Shown piece after piece: positions 1 through 5,844 of a DNA stretch of 5,844 bases. The stretch's first letter is position 1. Every line of letters starts with the position of its first letter. Source of the stretch: Lachnospiraceae bacterium (GTDB taxonomy: Bacteria; Bacillota; Clostridia; Lachnospirales; Lachnospiraceae). The DNA lies in the NCBI GenBank assembly GCA_017615375.1, contig JAGAAH010000173.1, forward strand, positions 1 through 5,844, read 5' to 3'. The position numbers and the translations under genes are program-made. Below the pieces are notes generated by a model. That model had not been told where the DNA came from. It did no database searches and saw only the letters and a list, made by a program, of their open reading frames with translations.

Positions 1-1491
1 TGAAGTTCCGCATTTAACGATTGCTCCCGCAAACGGATGCTCGCTTAATACTTCAAGCGAAAAAGCGTATTCCACAAACTTTTTCTCATCTACACCCTCT
101 GCTGGATATATTCTCTTAACTTCCGGATTTCCTTCAGTTATTGTACCGGTCTTATCAAGACAGACTGTTTTACATTTTCCCGTTTCCGTTAACGCTTCGC
201 CTGACTTAAATAAAATATTAAGCCTTGCTCCGACACCGTTACCTACCATAATAGCAACAGGAGTTGCAAGTCCCAATGCGCAAGGGCAACTTATAACAAG
301 AACAGACACTGCTCTTTCAAGCGCAAATACAACGCCTTCTCCCATTAAGAACCAGATTATAAAAGTTATAACCGCGATTCCAATTACAGCCGGCACAAAT
401 ACAAGCGATACGCGATCGGCAAGCTTGGCAATAGGCGCTTTTTTGGCAGAAGCATCATTTACAAGCTTAATAATTTTGGAGAGCACCGTCTCTTCTCCGA
501 TAACCTTTACTTCTCCTTTAATATGACCGTTTCTGTTAATTGTTGCGGCATATACAGAATCTCCGATGCTCTTATCAACCGGAACGGACTCTCCCGTAAG
601 TGCCGATTCATCAACAGATGAATAACCCTCTATTATTACGCCGTCGCAAGGAATCGCTTCACCGGGATTGCAATGAAATATGTCACCCACTTTGACTTCG
701 CTAAGCTCGACTTCGGTTATAACTCCGTTACGCTCGATTCGAGCTTTCTTAGGTGCAAGATTCATTAACGCATTTAATGCATTTGTAGTTTTTCCCTTTG
801 AAAATGCTTCCAAAGTCTTGCCTACCGTTATCAAAGTAAGGATCATTGCGGCAGATTCATAATACAGATTGTGGGCATATTCGTGCACCATTTCCATATT
901 ACCCGAATTCATTCCGATATAGATTCTTACCGTCGCATATATGCTCCAAATATAAGATGCGGCAGAGCCCAGCGCAACCAAAGTATCCATATTCGGAGCA
1001 AGAGACATCGCACCTTTAAATCCTACAATAAAGAATTTGCGATTAATAATCATTACTATAAGTGCAAGAATCGCTTCAATTAAGGCTTTGATAAGCATGT
1101 TATCGGCTAAAAGCTGCGGCAAAGGCCAACCGAACATCATATTGCCCATTGAAATATACATAAGTACAAGAAGAAAGCCCAAAGAAAGAATGAATCTCTT
1201 AAAGAGCTTCTTTGTCTCCTCGTCATACATATCTTTAAGGCCAACTCTTTTCTTTGAGTTTTCATCATCAGAAGTTTTATTGTCCGCGCTTTTCTCCAAT
1301 ATAGGCTCTGCTCCGTATCCGGCAGCAACAACCGCCTTAACTATATCGTCAGGCGTTGCGCTTCCTTCAACTTCCATTGAATTGGTTAGAAGATTGACGG
1401 AGCATGCAGTTACGCCTTCTACTTTATTAACCGCACGTTCAACTCTTGCGGAACACGCGGCACAAGCCATTCCTTCAACGTTATATTTCAT
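1..1491 (-). CDS. copA: Cu(+)-exporting P1B-type ATPase CopA, N-terminal 497 residues (C-terminus beyond left edge)
   Basis: This is an inner-membrane ATPase that pumps Cu(+) out of the cytoplasm. I translated it from ATG at 1491; the frame stays open to base 1. An HMA metal-binding domain spans residues 1-60, with the GMACAAC motif (C10, C13). A charged linker follows, then four predicted membrane helices near 100-115, 132-150, 167-188 and 209-229. The actuator domain carries TGES at 299-302. Helices 5 and 6 lie near 361-383 and 392-417, the latter with the Cu-type CPC motif (402-404). The phosphorylation motif DKTGT has its Asp at 446, and the N-domain SEHP motif is at 483-486. Roughly the last third (rest of the N and P domains, last two helices) is missing because the window ends, not because the gene is broken. 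GTGAGGAA six bases upstream fixes the start. CPC plus the N-terminal GMxCxxC favours copper over zinc or cadmium. Silver could also be carried. Confidence 0.95.
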   Translation of the reverse strand, partial: MKYNVEGMACAACSARVERAVNKVEGVTACSVNLLTNSMEVEGSATPDDIVKAVVAAGYGAEPILEKSADNKTSDDENSKKRVGLKDMYDEETKKLFKRFILSLGFLLVLMYISMGNMMFGWPLPQLLADNMLIKALIEAILALIVMIINRKFFIVGFKGAMSLAPNMDTLVALGSAASYIWSIYATVRIYIGMNSGNMEMVHEYAHNLYYESAAMILTLITVGKTLEAFSKGKTTNALNALMNLAPKKARIERNGVITEVELSEVKVGDIFHCNPGEAIPCDGVIIEGYSSVDESALTGESVPVDKSIGDSVYAATINRNGHIKGEVKVIGEETVLSKIIKLVNDASAKKAPIAKLADRVSLVFVPAVIGIAVITFIIWFLMGEGVVFALERAVSVLVISCPCALGLATPVAIMVGNGVGARLNILFKSGEALTETGKCKTVCLDKTGTITEGNPEVKRIYPAEGVDEKKFVEYAFSLEVLSEHPFAGAIVKCGTS

Positions 1492-1497
1492 AAAATT

Positions 1498-1503
1498 CCT
1501 CAC
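1498..1503 (-). promoter_or_regulatory. Ribosome binding site of copA
   Basis: The minus strand reads GTGAGG followed by six bases (AATTTT) and ATG at 1491. It selects this ATG over the in-frame Met at residue 8, which would cut into the HMA motif. Confidence 0.75.
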
Positions 1504-1520
1504 TTCATGAATTAATCTTA

Positions 1521-1537
1521 ATATACATTTAGTATAT
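1521..1537. promoter_or_regulatory. Inverted repeat overlapping the copA -10 (candidate operator)
   Basis: The plus strand reads ATATAC, five bases, then GTATAT: a perfect 6-bp inverted repeat covering the putative -10 of copA. A repressor bound here would block transcription, as expected for copper-inducible export. It does not fit the CopY box (TACAnnTGTA) and has no GC-rich core as CsoR sites do. No copper regulator gene is visible in the window. AT-rich repeats this short can arise by chance. Confidence 0.3.
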
Positions 1538-1539
1538 CA
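1531..1539 (-). promoter_or_regulatory. Extended -10 promoter element of copA
   Basis: The minus strand reads TGATATACT, an extended -10 (TGn) followed by TATACT, which matches TATAAT at five of six bases. No good -35 is present at 16-18 bp, where the sequence is the tail of the upstream terminator. A TGn motif can compensate for this. It lies about 40 bp before the copA start and immediately after the terminator of the preceding unit, which fits copA being transcribed separately. Confidence 0.5.
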
Positions 1540-1544
1540 CACCC

Positions 1545-1576
1545 AAAATAAAAAGGAGTGAGAATTCTCACTCCTT
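1545..1576 (-). terminator. Rho-independent terminator after the GGGtGRT gene
   Basis: Bases 1553-1576 form a perfect 24-nt palindrome: a 10-bp stem (AAGGAGTGAG / CTCACTCCTT) around an AATT loop. On the minus strand it is followed by TTTATTTT, and the stem itself ends in TT. It starts 14 bases after the stop codon at 1591. The plus-strand flank lacks a T-run, so it works mainly leftward. It separates the scaffold/GGGtGRT unit from copA. Confidence 0.9.
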
Positions 1577-1590
1577 AATATCTTTCTAAA

Positions 1591-2601
1591 TTAGAACTTA
1601 CCAGCCTTAGCAGCTTCCTCTACGAGTACCGCTACAGCAACCGTAGCTCCTACCATTGGGTTATTACCCATACCGAGGAATCCCATCATTTCTACGTGAG
1701 CAGGAACTGATGAAGAACCTGCGAACTGAGCATCCGAATGCATACGACCAAGAGTATCGGTCATACCGTATGATGCAGGACCTGCAGCCATGTTATCAGG
1801 ATGAAGTGTACGTCCTGTACCGCCGCCTGATGCAACGGAGAAGTACTTCTTACCCTGCTCGATACACTCTTTCTTATATGTACCTGCTACAGGATGCTGG
1901 AATCTTGTAGGGTTGGTTGAGTTACCCGTAATGGATACGCCAACGTTCTCATGATGCATAATTGCTACGCCTTCCTGAACATCATCTGCGCCGTAGCACT
2001 TAATTGTTGCACGAACGCCTGTTGAATAAGGCTTCTCAAATACAACATTAAGTTTAGCATCCTTATAATCATACTTTGTCTCAACATATGTGAAACCGTT
2101 GATTCTTGAAATAATCTGAGCAGCATCCTTACCAAGACCGTTTAAGATAACACGAAGCGGCTTCGTTCTTACCTTATTAGCCTTTTCAGCAATACCGATA
2201 GCACCCTCTGCTGCTGCAAATGACTCGTGACCTGCAAGGAATGCAAAACACTCTGTCTCTTCTTCAAGTAACATCTTACCTAAGTTACCGTGTCCCAAAC
2301 CAACCTTTCTGTGGTCTGCAACGGAACCCGGAATACAGAAAGCCTGTAAACCTTCACCGATTGAAGCTGCAGCATCTGCTGCTCTTCTGTCGCCCTTCTT
2401 AATTGCTACGGCTGCACCTACGATATAAGCCCAGCAAGCATTCTCAAAACAGATAGGCTGAATCTTCTTAACCTGATCATATATCTCAAGACCTGCGTCT
2501 TTGGTAATTTTCTCAGCTTCTTCGATTGATGCGATACCATACTTCTTGAGTAAAGCATTAATCTGATCTATTCTTCTTTCATATGATTCAAATAAAGCCA
2601 T
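1591..2601 (-). CDS. GGGtGRT family protein (function unknown)
   Basis: This 336-residue protein belongs to the family named for its signature GGGTGRT, seen here at residues 259-265 and followed by LHPDN. Its biochemical role is not known to me. No signal peptide or clear membrane helix is visible, so it is probably cytosolic. Six cysteines (51, 56, 89, 118, 202, 246) and many histidines (including 97, 104, 125, 216, 217, 236, 267, 288, 302) could bind metal or a cofactor. Stretches 58-68, 72-80, 126-140 and 317-333 are rich in Ala and Gly. The glycine-rich signature could be a phosphate-binding loop, but that is only inference. The start at 2601 has AGGAG six bases upstream. It lies 15 bp after the Fe-S scaffold gene and before a strong terminator, so the two form one transcript. 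Codons are strongly biased (Lys AAG 21 of 25; Gly GGT 26 of 37), suggesting high expression. Confidence 0.9.
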   Translation of the reverse strand: MALFESYERRIDQINALLKKYGIASIEEAEKITKDAGLEIYDQVKKIQPICFENACWAYIVGAAVAIKKGDRRAADAAASIGEGLQAFCIPGSVADHRKVGLGHGNLGKMLLEEETECFAFLAGHESFAAAEGAIGIAEKANKVRTKPLRVILNGLGKDAAQIISRINGFTYVETKYDYKDAKLNVVFEKPYSTGVRATIKCYGADDVQEGVAIMHHENVGVSITGNSTNPTRFQHPVAGTYKKECIEQGKKYFSVASGGGTGRTLHPDNMAAGPASYGMTDTLGRMHSDAQFAGSSSVPAHVEMMGFLGMGNNPMVGATVAVAVLVEEAAKAGKF

Positions 2602-2607
2602 AATTAT

Positions 2608-2612
2608 CTCCT
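2608..2612 (-). promoter_or_regulatory. Ribosome binding site of the GGGtGRT gene
   Basis: The minus strand reads AAAGGAGATAATT then ATG. The AGGAG core is near-ideal at six bases from the start and sits inside the 15-bp gap after the upstream stop codon, so this gene has its own strong initiation site. Confidence 0.8.
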
Positions 2613-2616
2613 TTCT

Positions 2617-3309
2617 CTATTCCTGACGAGGGTCGATAATCTTAGCTGCGTCGTCTACACGACCGTACTGACCCTTAGCCTTCTCCATTGCAGTTGCCGG
2701 ATCGTCACCCTTCTTGATGAAATCCATCATCTTGCCGAGAGAAATGAACTGATAACCAATAACTTCATTATCCTTGTCAAGAGCGATACCCGTTACATAG
2801 CCTTCAGCCATTTCAAGGTAACGAACGCCCTTTTCCTTTGTTGCATACATAGTACCAACCTGAGATCTTAAGCCCTTGCCAAGATCTTCAAGGCCTGCAC
2901 CGACAGGAAGACCGTCATCAGAGAAAGCACTCTGGCTTCTGCCGTATACAATCTGTAAGAAAAGCTCGCGCATTGCTGTATTAATAGCATCGCAAACAAG
3001 GTCTGTATTTAAAGCCTCAAGTATAGTCTTGCCCTGTAAAATCTCGGCAGCCATAGCAGCCGAATGAGTCATACCGGAGCAACCGATAGTCTCTACAAGA
3101 GCTTCTTCGATAATACCATTCTTAATATTAAGTGACAGCTTACATGCACCCTGCTGTGGAGCGCACCAGCCGATACCGTGTGTAAAACCGGAGACATCGC
3201 TTATTTCATGTACATTGGTCCATTTACCTTCCTGAGGAATCGGCGCACAGTCATGCTTAGCACCCTTTGCCACAGGACACATGTTTTCTACTTCTTTAGT
3301 ATAAATCAT
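2617..3309 (-). CDS. IscU/NifU-like Fe-S cluster assembly scaffold protein
   Basis: The 230-residue product has the NifU N-terminal (IscU-like) fold signature. A beta-rich stretch at 55-75 (ACKLSLNIKNG) leads into GCSGMTHSAAMAAE (76-89), matching the GCGxxxASSSMxTE region of IscU, then a GKT turn (93-95). Such proteins build or hold [2Fe-2S] or [4Fe-4S] clusters. Cysteines are at 11, 21, 49, 56, 77 and 106. C77 corresponds to the central IscU ligand and C49 or C56 to the first. The third IscU ligand, in an HCS-type motif, is not seen in its usual place. The segment 107-230 has no counterpart in the roughly 130-residue IscU. It includes a helical region (108-122) and a beta-alpha segment near 170-200. 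The protein may therefore be a dedicated partner of the downstream GGGtGRT protein rather than a general scaffold. AGGAG six bases upstream supports Met1; Met10 has no good ribosome site. Confidence 0.85.
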   Translation of the reverse strand: MIYTKEVENMCPVAKGAKHDCAPIPQEGKWTNVHEISDVSGFTHGIGWCAPQQGACKLSLNIKNGIIEEALVETIGCSGMTHSAAMAAEILQGKTILEALNTDLVCDAINTAMRELFLQIVYGRSQSAFSDDGLPVGAGLEDLGKGLRSQVGTMYATKEKGVRYLEMAEGYVTGIALDKDNEVIGYQFISLGKMMDFIKKGDDPATAMEKAKGQYGRVDDAAKIIDPRQE

Positions 3310-3315
3310 GTTGTT

Positions 3316-3320
3316 CTCCT
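3316..3320 (-). promoter_or_regulatory. Ribosome binding site of the Fe-S scaffold gene
   Basis: The minus strand reads AAAGGAGAACAAC then ATG at 3309. This places the start at Met1, not at Met10 (3282), where no Shine-Dalgarno sequence precedes the codon. Confidence 0.8.
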
Positions 3321-3336
3321 TTCATTCTTCAAAAGT

Positions 3337-3366
3337 TATATATCGTTACAATTCTAACGCATTCAA
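3337..3366 (-). promoter_or_regulatory. Candidate sigma-70 promoter of the scaffold/GGGtGRT unit
   Basis: On the minus strand TTGAAT (3366-3361, four of six to TTGACA) is followed after 18 bp by TATATA (3342-3337, four of six to TATAAT). The -10 ends 27 bp before the ATG, leaving a short leader that contains the ribosome site. No other promoter pair in the 94-bp gap looks better, but both boxes are imperfect and the gap is AT-rich. Confidence 0.4.
3344..3359. promoter_or_regulatory. 16-bp near-palindrome in the promoter spacer (candidate operator)
   Basis: The minus strand reads CGTTAGAATTGTAACG: CGTTA and TAACG pair perfectly, as does the central AATT, with one mismatched G/G pair. It lies exactly between the putative -35 and -10. 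This is where a dimeric repressor, or a MerR-type activator that untwists a long spacer, would bind. The regulator cannot be named from the sequence. Confidence 0.35.
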
Positions 3367-3399
3367 TCGTTTTCGTAAAGATATTATCAATATTTTTTG

Positions 3400-3433
3400 T
3401 TAACTATATGTTCTTTTTAACTATATGCTCTTT
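3400..3433. repeat. 17-bp tandem duplication across the stop of the beta-helix gene
   Basis: TTAACTATATGTTCTTT (3400-3416) is followed directly by TTAACTATATGCTCTTT (3417-3433), 16 of 17 identical. Because 17 is not a multiple of three, the two copies are read in different frames, and the second copy encountered supplies the present stop (3406-3404). It looks like a replication-slippage duplication that rewrote the last few residues of the protein. Confidence 0.85.
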
Positions 3434-4072
3434 ATCCTTATAGATAGAATCCGAAGGAATAACACCGCGAACCGGCGATAACGGATAGATATTGGTGTTA
3501 CGACCGATAACCGTTCCCGGATTAAGCACGGAATTGCATCCAACTTCAACGTGATCACCAAGCATCGCGCCAAACTTTTTAAGACCTGTCTCAATCTCTT
3601 CGCCTTCGCACTTAACAACCACCAACGTCTTATCAGACTTAACATTTGAAGTAATCGAGCCTGCGCCCATATGAGAATAGAATCCGAGGATCGAATCGCC
3701 GACATAGTTGTAATGCGGAACCTGTACGTGATTAAAAAGAATTACATTCTTTAATTCCGTGGAATTACCGACTACGCAGTCATTACCGACAATTGCGTTG
3801 CCTCTTATAAAAGCGCCCGGACGGACCTCCGTTCTCTCGCCTATGATTGCAGGACCGATAATCGTTGCTGTCGGGTATACTTTAGCCGACTTTGCGACAA
3901 ATACATTATCTCCGCGATCTTCATATATGTCCTTATCAAGAGTCTTAATAATATCCAATATTTCTGTCTTGATTATCGGCAACACCTCCCAAGGATATAC
4001 CTTTCCGTTAAATAACGGTGCCGCAATGGTTTCTTCCAACGTGTAAAGATTGCTTATTTTTGCTTTATCCAT
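3404..4072 (-). CDS. Left-handed beta-helix acyltransferase, GlmU C-terminal-like, without the nucleotidyltransferase domain
   Basis: A 222-residue protein. After a 55-residue N-terminal segment (with a YPWEVLP motif at 26-32), hexapeptide repeats from about 57 to 205 form a left-handed beta-helix like the acetyltransferase half of GlmU. Residues aligning with the E. coli GlmU acetyl-transfer site are kept: R84 in RPGA, K108 in ELK, H120 and Y123 in HYNYVGD, and N143. K108 to H120 and H120 to Y123 have the same spacing as in GlmU, while R84 to K108 is six residues longer, i.e. one extra hexapeptide. The pyrophosphorylase domain is absent, so UTP-dependent activation is not possible. The likely activity is acyl-CoA-dependent acylation of an amino sugar or sugar nucleotide; substrate unknown. 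Names such as 'UDP-N-acetylglucosamine pyrophosphorylase' for this family would be misleading. It starts three bases after the topB stop, with its ribosome site inside topB, so translation is probably coupled. Confidence 0.85.
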   Translation of the reverse strand: MDKAKISNLYTLEETIAAPLFNGKVYPWEVLPIIKTEILDIIKTLDKDIYEDRGDNVFVAKSAKVYPTATIIGPAIIGERTEVRPGAFIRGNAIVGNDCVVGNSTELKNVILFNHVQVPHYNYVGDSILGFYSHMGAGSITSNVKSDKTLVVVKCEGEEIETGLKKFGAMLGDHVEVGCNSVLNPGTVIGRNTNIYPLSPVRGVIPSDSIYKDKEHIVKKNI

Positions 4073-4075
4073 GGC

Positions 4076-5844
4076 TTAACCCTCCGTGTTAGTATTCTTA
4101 TCTTCGAAATCAAAACTTATTCCGGTTTCTTTATCGTATTTTAACCTTGCATCGAATAACGAGCCGCTCTTTGAATGAAATCCGGTTACTTTTTCTTTCG
4201 TATGGCCTGTCATTATTAACTCTTCAACAATATTCTCGCTCAAATCAATTTGAGCTACCATATGGCTTATTTTAAAACCGCATGTGCATTCGTAATAATA
4301 CTTCGTACGAATCAACTTATTATCGCAATTTGGACATTTAATTGATGACTCTGCAGGTGGAACCGCATCGGCAAATTCGAATTTAATCTCTCCGTTATCG
4401 AGTTTAAGCATTGCATCAAATTTCTTACCCGCTTTGCTTTTAAATCCCTTAATTAAATCGGTCTTACCGTCCTTAAGAAGTTTCTTTACCTGAGCTTCGG
4501 TAATTGTCTTACCGCATATACTTCCTATCGAGAAATTACATGTCGGAGTTTCAATATCCTTATTGCTGCATATATATCCGAAACCGGTCTTCTTAAGCGG
4601 TGCAGCGCATACAGGGCACATCATATCCTTTAAAAGATATGCTTCCTTATCGTCAAAATCAAAGCCGATTGTGACCTTTCCCGCATCATCCTTCTCCATT
4701 TTAAGAACCGCATCGAATTTCTTTCCCGCTTTGGAAGTAAAGCCCTTTATAAGTCCTGTCTTGCCTTCGGTAATGAGCTTTTTTACATCATTTACATCTA
4801 ATGATTTACCTGCAATCTGTCCGATTGCAAAATTGCATCCATTGCCCTCTTTACTGTATTTCTCGCAACCGTAGCCAAACGGCGTTGTTACGAGTTCTCC
4901 GCCACACATAGGGCAAATCGCGCCAATCTTAAACTTACCCTTAACATTACCGGAGCCAAGTTCCACGAAATCCTTGATTCTGTCCATAAGCTTATCGGTT
5001 ACGTTGGTATTAATCATTGAAACGGTTTCGTTTCTTATGAAATCTTCAAGCTTTCCTCTGTATTCGGCAAAGTCAACGGTTCCGTTGGTAATACCGTCAA
5101 GCCCCTTTTCCCATGAAGCGGTCATCTTCGGATTAAGAAGCTGCGGAACGTTAAGGTCCACCACTTCATATACCATCTCACCGAATTTCTCGGGGGTCAA
5201 AACCTGAGTCTTTTTATTAAGATTAAGATATCCGATACGTACAAGCTTATCTATTATCTCCGCACGTGTTGCGGATGTTCCTATACCGGAGCCTTTAATC
5301 TGTGCGCGCAGTTCTTCATCCTCGATTAACTGTCCGGCATTTTCCATCGCAAGAATCATCGAACCGGATGTATAGCGCTTAGGCGGTGTAGTCTTTCCTT
5401 CGCCTATATCGTATCCGCTTACGTTAATCGAATCGCCTTTCTTTAAAGTCGACGAAAGCTTTAAAAGATCGTCATTATTCTCTTCGCCTTCTTCGCTTTC
5501 ATCCTTCTCAACGTTCTTTTTTCCTGCAATTTCCAGATATCCGGGTACACTAAGCACTTTTGCGCTTGCATAAAATTTCTCATTATCTACGTTAATCGTA
5601 AGCTTAACCGAATCATATTCTGCCGGAGGGTAAAATATCGAAAGAAATCTTCTGACAATCAAATCATAAATCGATTTTTCCAAGTCGTTTAATCCCTTAT
5701 AAGCATCCACCTGTCCGGTCGGAATAATCGCATAGTGGTCTGTAATCTTTGAATCATCGGTATATGCAGTCTTAGCAATACCTTCGTACAGTTTATTGTT
5801 AATTATATTATCTACGAAAGTTACAGTCGGTTCGTATTTTTTAA
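4076..5844 (-). CDS. topB: DNA topoisomerase III (type IA), C-terminal 588 residues (N-terminus beyond right edge)
   Basis: Type IA topoisomerases pass DNA through a transient single-strand break to relax or decatenate it. The frame is open to the right edge. The first visible residues include SKITDHYAIIPTG (31-43 of the fragment), the conserved HxAII(R)P motif with its His retained. LIVRRFLSIFYPPAEY follows, then the conserved GIGTSATRAE (187-196). The Toprim domain and the catalytic Tyr of RTDS lie upstream, outside the window. A GTG at 5710 is internal and not the start. An acidic insert (about 111-126) sits in the core. The tail has three units, each a four-Cys zinc ribbon (C310/313/326/336, C409/412/425/435, C503/506/519/521) followed by a topoisomerase C-terminal repeat with a G-F-x-S-K-x-G-x-x-F-D-A core. 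These likely bind single-stranded DNA. It heads a unit with the beta-helix gene three bases downstream. Confidence 0.95.
   Translation of the reverse strand, partial: KKYEPTVTFVDNIINNKLYEGIAKTAYTDDSKITDHYAIIPTGQVDAYKGLNDLEKSIYDLIVRRFLSIFYPPAEYDSVKLTINVDNEKFYASAKVLSVPGYLEIAGKKNVEKDESEEGEENNDDLLKLSSTLKKGDSINVSGYDIGEGKTTPPKRYTSGSMILAMENAGQLIEDEELRAQIKGSGIGTSATRAEIIDKLVRIGYLNLNKKTQVLTPEKFGEMVYEVVDLNVPQLLNPKMTASWEKGLDGITNGTVDFAEYRGKLEDFIRNETVSMINTNVTDKLMDRIKDFVELGSGNVKGKFKIGAICPMCGGELVTTPFGYGCEKYSKEGNGCNFAIGQIAGKSLDVNDVKKLITEGKTGLIKGFTSKAGKKFDAVLKMEKDDAGKVTIGFDFDDKEAYLLKDMMCPVCAAPLKKTGFGYICSNKDIETPTCNFSIGSICGKTITEAQVKKLLKDGKTDLIKGFKSKAGKKFDAMLKLDNGEIKFEFADAVPPAESSIKCPNCDNKLIRTKYYYECTCGFKISHMVAQIDLSENIVEELIMTGHTKEKVTGFHSKSGSLFDARLKYDKETGISFDFEDKNTNTEG
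4081..4085 (-). promoter_or_regulatory. Ribosome binding site of the beta-helix gene, inside the topB 3' end
   Basis: The minus strand reads CGGAGGGTTAAGCC then ATG at 4072. The GGAGG core overlaps the last codons of topB, and the topB stop (TAA, 4078-4076) lies between it and the start. This is the arrangement of translational coupling. Confidence 0.75.
4106..4915 (-). repeat. Three tandem zinc-ribbon plus C-terminal repeat units in topB
   Basis: Protein-level repeats with units near 4915-4655, 4618-4373 and 4336-4106 (period 99 then 94 residues). Each starts CPxC and ends in a FDF or FEF strand. Units 1 and 2 share KGF-SKAGKKFDA and have C-X2-C-X12-C-X9-C spacing. Unit 3 is more diverged (TGFHSKSGSLFDA) and has C-X2-C-X12-C-X-C. 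The closeness of units 1 and 2 suggests a later duplication between them. Confidence 0.85.

Noticed and set aside
1037..1510. 157-residue plus-strand open frame
   Set aside because: It is fully antisense to the HMA domain and first helices of copA, which has all family motifs; there is no recognisable protein and no ribosome site of note.
1521..1537. CopY-type cop box upstream of copA
   Set aside because: The sequence has TACA but lacks the correctly spaced TGTA partner; it is kept only as an unnamed inverted repeat.
3380..3399. Plus-strand weak hairpin with T-run as a terminator
   Set aside because: The stem is only AT pairs (ATATT/AATAT), and no plus-strand gene exists to be terminated. 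On the minus strand the T-run is missing, so it does not end the beta-helix gene either.
3421..3705. 94-residue minus-strand frame inside the beta-helix gene
   Set aside because: It is a shifted-frame shadow; the overlapping 222-residue frame carries the hexapeptide repeats and active-site motifs.
4076..5710. GTG at 5710 as the start of topB
   Set aside because: The frame continues upstream through the conserved TDHYAIIPT motif to the window edge, so this GTG is an internal Val codon.
1..5844. CRISPR array, mobile element, phage genes, tRNA or rRNA
   Set aside because: There are no spaced direct repeats, transposase or integrase motifs, or tRNA cloverleaf signals; coding is dense and collinear on one strand.

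Overview
All recognisable genes lie on the minus strand, so the window reads right to left. Base composition is moderately low in GC. Shine-Dalgarno sites are strong (AGGAG, GGAGG), the intergenic regions are short, and the protein set is a Clostridia-type CopA, a GGGtGRT protein beside a NifU-like scaffold, a topoisomerase III with zinc-ribbon repeats and a free-standing GlmU-like beta-helix protein. Together these suggest an anaerobic Firmicute of class Clostridia, most likely Lachnospiraceae. That placement is inferred from protein flavour, not from a marker gene.

Right to left: (1) 5844-4076 is the C-terminal 588 residues of a type IA DNA topoisomerase III (topB), cut by the right edge. 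It ends in three tandem zinc-ribbon plus C-terminal repeat units. (2) Three bases later comes a 222-residue left-handed beta-helix protein resembling the acetyltransferase half of GlmU (4072-3404). Its 3' end carries a 17-bp tandem duplication across the stop codon. (3) A 94-bp gap (3310-3403) holds a candidate promoter with a near-palindrome in its spacer. (4) A two-gene unit follows: an IscU/NifU-like Fe-S scaffold protein (3309-2617) and a GGGtGRT family protein (2601-1591), 15 bp apart, closed by a very clear rho-independent terminator (1576-1545). (5) Just beyond it an extended -10 promoter drives copA (1491 to the left edge), a Cu(+)-exporting P1B-type ATPase whose first 497 residues are present.

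Functionally there are three units: DNA topology plus an envelope or sugar-nucleotide-type acyltransferase, a conserved but uncharacterised Fe-S-related pair, and copper export. The pair is the part most likely to hide undescribed biology. Its codon use (Lys AAG 21 of 25, Gly GGT 26 of 37 in the GGGtGRT gene) differs sharply from copA and suggests a highly expressed protein. I found no mobile element, CRISPR array, tRNA, rRNA or phage signal. The rest of the window looks like ordinary core chromosome.
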